Shown: piece by piece, positions 39,026 to 40,477 of the stretch
How positions within the stretch are numbered: position 1 is the stretch's first letter
Layout of the letters: each line of letters begins with the position of its first letter
Assembly: GCA_937876095.1 (NCBI GenBank)
Contig: CALFIE010000065.1
Span: 1-40,477 of the forward strand
DNA length: 40,477 bases
DNA from: an uncultured Flavobacteriales bacterium
Lineage (GTDB): Bacteria; Bacteroidota; Bacteroidia; Flavobacteriales; Weeksellaceae
Direction of reading: 5' to 3'
Notes under the pieces: model-generated
Seen by the model: the letters and a program-made list of their open reading frames with translations, nothing else
Database searches by the model: none
Told to the model about the DNA's origin: nothing
Translations under genes and position numbers: made by a program

Positions 39026-39817
39026 ATGCGTTATGTTGAAGAAAAAGAAATTTGGAAAGAGTATCCACTAAATATCGAATTTGATAGCGATTACAAGATT
39101 GAAGTATCTAACAAAGGACGATTGCGAACTTTTAACAAATTACATCCCGATGGAAAAATTTTAGAATGCTCTTTGCAAGGTGGTTTCAAATGTCTTAGAA
39201 GCACGCTTTGGAAAAATAGAAGTCAATCAGACGAGCAAAAAGTAGAAAAACTGCAGGCAGAAATTGCAGCTTACAATCAAAAAATAAAGCAATTAGGTAC
39301 TTCTGAAGAAGAATTGGCAGAGAAAGTACAATTGCGAGCTGAGAGAGAGGAAATTGCTTTGGCAAAAAGCAAATTGATAAAACGACTCAACAAGAAGTAC
39401 AGAATTTATTTCTGTGTCTTGGTGCATAGAGCAGTTGCAGAGGTTTTTCTAGAAAAACCTGATAGCGAAGACCAAAAATTTATCATTCACAAAGATTTTG
39501 ATAAATTGAACAACAAAGCCAGTAATTTGGAGTGGGTAAATCAGGAAACCCTGAATTCCAGATATATGCATCATCCTAAAAATGTGTTGTACCAATTCAA
39601 AATGCAATTTATGGATGGTAAGAAAAAAGTAAAACACGCTAAACTAAACGAAAATCAGGTACTTATTATCAAGAAAAGACTGAAAAAAGGGTACCCTTTA
39701 AACAGACTTTCTCGTCAGTTTGGAGTTTCGGATATGCAAATTCACCGTATAAAAACGGGCGAAAATTGGGGACACGTAAAATTGGTAGAAGATTTGGTAG
39801 AAGATCAGAAAAAATAA
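39026..39817 (+). CDS. NUMOD4/HNH-like DNA-binding protein with an inserted coiled coil
   Basis: The 263-aa protein has three parts. The N-terminus (8-60) resembles NUMOD4 (IWKEYPLNIEFDSDYKIEVS, then NKGRLRTF), a module of phage and homing HNH nucleases. Residues 66-120 are a charged coiled coil (EKLQAEIAAYNQKIKQL...) that interrupts the usual layout. Residues 128-172 are HNH-like: VHRAVAEVFLEKP (His134), then FIIHKDFDKLNNKASNLEWV (His155, Asn162/163). The normal V-N-H-x-D-G centre has become I-I-H-K-D-F, so nuclease activity is doubtful. The C-terminus (205-245) is a helix-turn-helix (NRLSRQFGVSDMQIHRIKTG). It may be a domesticated relic of a mobile nuclease. It converges with the SRP RNA gene. 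Confidence 0.75.
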   Translation: MRYVEEKEIWKEYPLNIEFDSDYKIEVSNKGRLRTFNKLHPDGKILECSLQGGFKCLRSTLWKNRSQSDEQKVEKLQAEIAAYNQKIKQLGTSEEELAEKVQLRAEREEIALAKSKLIKRLNKKYRIYFCVLVHRAVAEVFLEKPDSEDQKFIIHKDFDKLNNKASNLEWVNQETLNSRYMHHPKNVLYQFKMQFMDGKKKVKHAKLNENQVLIIKKRLKKGYPLNRLSRQFGVSDMQIHRIKTGENWGHVKLVEDLVEDQKK

Positions 39818-39822
39818 AAAAT

Positions 39823-39915
39823 GGCAAGCTACCTAAATCACACCGCTACAACCGATTACCTTTGCTGCGTTCCCACCCTGGAGGAATTTCAGGAGCTGGT
39901 TGTTTAGGACTTGCC
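39823..39915 (-). ncRNA. ffs: Signal recognition particle RNA (small bacterial 4.5S type)
   Basis: The RNA read on the minus strand starts GGCAAG (39915-39910) and ends CTTGCC (39828-39823), which pair. Inside, CCTAAA pairs with TTTAGG and CAACC with GGTTG, giving one long hairpin. The apical half has the conserved SRP loop elements CCAGGGTGGGAACGCAGCAA (39870-39851), which correspond to the bacterial CAGG...GGAA...AGCAG core that binds Ffh. A T-rich tail (39820-39811 region) follows. It has a matching promoter upstream. It works with Ffh/FtsY to target membrane proteins. Confidence 0.9.
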
Positions 39916-39919
39916 GTTG

Positions 39920-39949
39920 CAAAGATAAGCCATAAATTGATAATTCAAA
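39920..39949 (-). promoter_or_regulatory. SRP RNA promoter
   Basis: On the minus strand TTTG (39949-39946), 18 bases, TATCTTTG (39927-39920). The predicted start at about 39915 is exactly the first base of the closing stem. The -33 box is one unit of a heptad array. Confidence 0.75.
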
Positions 39950-39970
39950 ATTCAAAATTCAGAATTTTTT
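39936..39970 (+). repeat. Heptad array between the SRP RNA and the DUF4199 gene
   Basis: Five 7-mers in phase: ATTGATA, ATTCAAA, ATTCAAA, ATTCAGA, ATTTTTT, ending 19 bases before the ATG at 39990. Confidence 0.75.
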
Positions 39971-39989
39971 AAAATAAATAAAAAATAAA

Positions 39990-40477
39990 ATGAACAAAAA
40001 TGTGTATGTAGTTGGATTTGTGTTGTTTATAATAACAATGTTGATTTTTTTTGGCATGTATTTTTTTGGTATGAATGTTAATTATTTCAATAATTCTATG
40101 TTGATTAATGCGTTTGTATTTCCTTTAATTTATACATTTGTTGCTTTTTTCTCTGTAAATTCTGCCAAAAAACAACAAAACTATATGAGTTTTAGAAATG
40201 CTTTTGGTAGGGCTTTCAAACCGATGTTTTTAGGAGGTTTGCTTTCAATTTTATTCATGTATTTTTTCCTGAATTTTGTAGATTCAGATGCTAAAAATTT
40301 GCTTAATTATCAATATGTAGAGCGTCAAAAATCTGAACTAAACAAAGAATACCAATCTGCAAAAAAGATTTTAGCAAAAGACCAAGACCAGAAAGAATTA
40401 GACGAAAAATACAGAGAACGATTAGCCAGTTTTTCACCAGAAATGGTAAAAGACAAAGATATGTTCACATTTAGACA
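39990..40477 (+). CDS. DUF4199 family membrane protein (C-terminus cut by window edge)
   Basis: At least 162 codons are open from the ATG at 39990 to the window end, without a stop. Three hydrophobic helices are evident: about 6-28 (VGFVLFIITMLIFFGMYFFG), 37-57 (MLINAFVFPLIYTFVAFFSV) and 78-98 (FLGGLLSILFMYFFLNFV). Between them lies KKQQNYMSFRNAFGRAFKPM. A charged, soluble segment follows (YVERQKSELNKEYQSAKKIL). The layout and the SFRNAFGRAF motif fit DUF4199, a flavobacterial membrane family of unknown function often found near glycosyltransferase genes. The heptad array and the SRP promoter lie directly upstream. The end of the protein is not visible. Confidence 0.7.
   Translation, partial: MNKNVYVVGFVLFIITMLIFFGMYFFGMNVNYFNNSMLINAFVFPLIYTFVAFFSVNSAKKQQNYMSFRNAFGRAFKPMFLGGLLSILFMYFFLNFVDSDAKNLLNYQYVERQKSELNKEYQSAKKILAKDQDQKELDEKYRERLASFSPEMVKDKDMFTFR

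Noticed and set aside
39766..39972. 68-codon frame across the SRP RNA
   Set aside because: It overlaps the SRP RNA gene on the other strand and has no protein character; the RNA stem and promoter explain the sequence.

Overview
This AT-rich window (roughly one third G+C by eye) comes from a member of the Bacteroidota, class Flavobacteriia. It looks like the Chryseobacterium/Cloacibacterium side of the Weeksellaceae. The evidence is the SusC/SusD/SusE set, a type IX secretion (T9SS) C-terminal tail on a metallopeptidase, the menaquinone genes menB/menA, near absence of Shine-Dalgarno sites, and promoters of the Bacteroidota form TTTG-N18..20-TAnnTTTG in front of rpsA, rplS, the M36 and M14 peptidases and the SRP RNA. 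The genus is inferred from protein resemblance only.

Layout. 1-5.8 kb is housekeeping: a thioesterase fragment, dnaA, a low-molecular-weight phosphatase, a short RsmI-like methyltransferase, a DUF2200 protein and metG. 6.1-17.9 kb is a maltodextrin/starch locus: susC, susD, susE-like, a GH97 alpha-glucosidase (SusB type), a GH13 amylase/neopullulanase (SusA type), a small NTF2-like protein and an MFS sugar transporter. Together these would bind and import oligosaccharides, cut them in the periplasm and pass sugars to the cytoplasm. No SusG-type surface amylase and no dedicated regulator is present. 17.97-19.7 kb is a gene graveyard: a C-terminal gene fragment, an internally deleted IS982-type element, the C-terminal part of an HlyD-type protein and a dead tyrosine recombinase.

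20-26.8 kb returns to housekeeping: uppP-truB (overlapping by one base), an exported protein, rluF, a multi-HhH membrane protein, a MerR regulator and rpsA. 26.9-32.4 kb holds an M36 metallopeptidase, a frameshifted transglutaminase-like gene, rplS, and an XRE regulator next to terC. The regulator and terC regions carry a cluster of TTAC-N4-GTAA palindromes. 32.8-40.5 kb holds an M14 peptidase, an amino acid permease, menB, menA, a small membrane protein, a beta-lactamase-fold hydrolase, a NUMOD4/HNH-like protein, the SRP RNA (minus strand) and the start of a DUF4199 protein.

The most unusual pattern runs across the window. At least seven intergenic stretches have an exact 7-base period, with different but related units, and most lie just before a start codon or just after a stop codon. 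Two GC-richer intergenic repeats that begin alike and enclose AT-rich palindromes, and the operator cluster around the XRE gene, are the next most notable signals.
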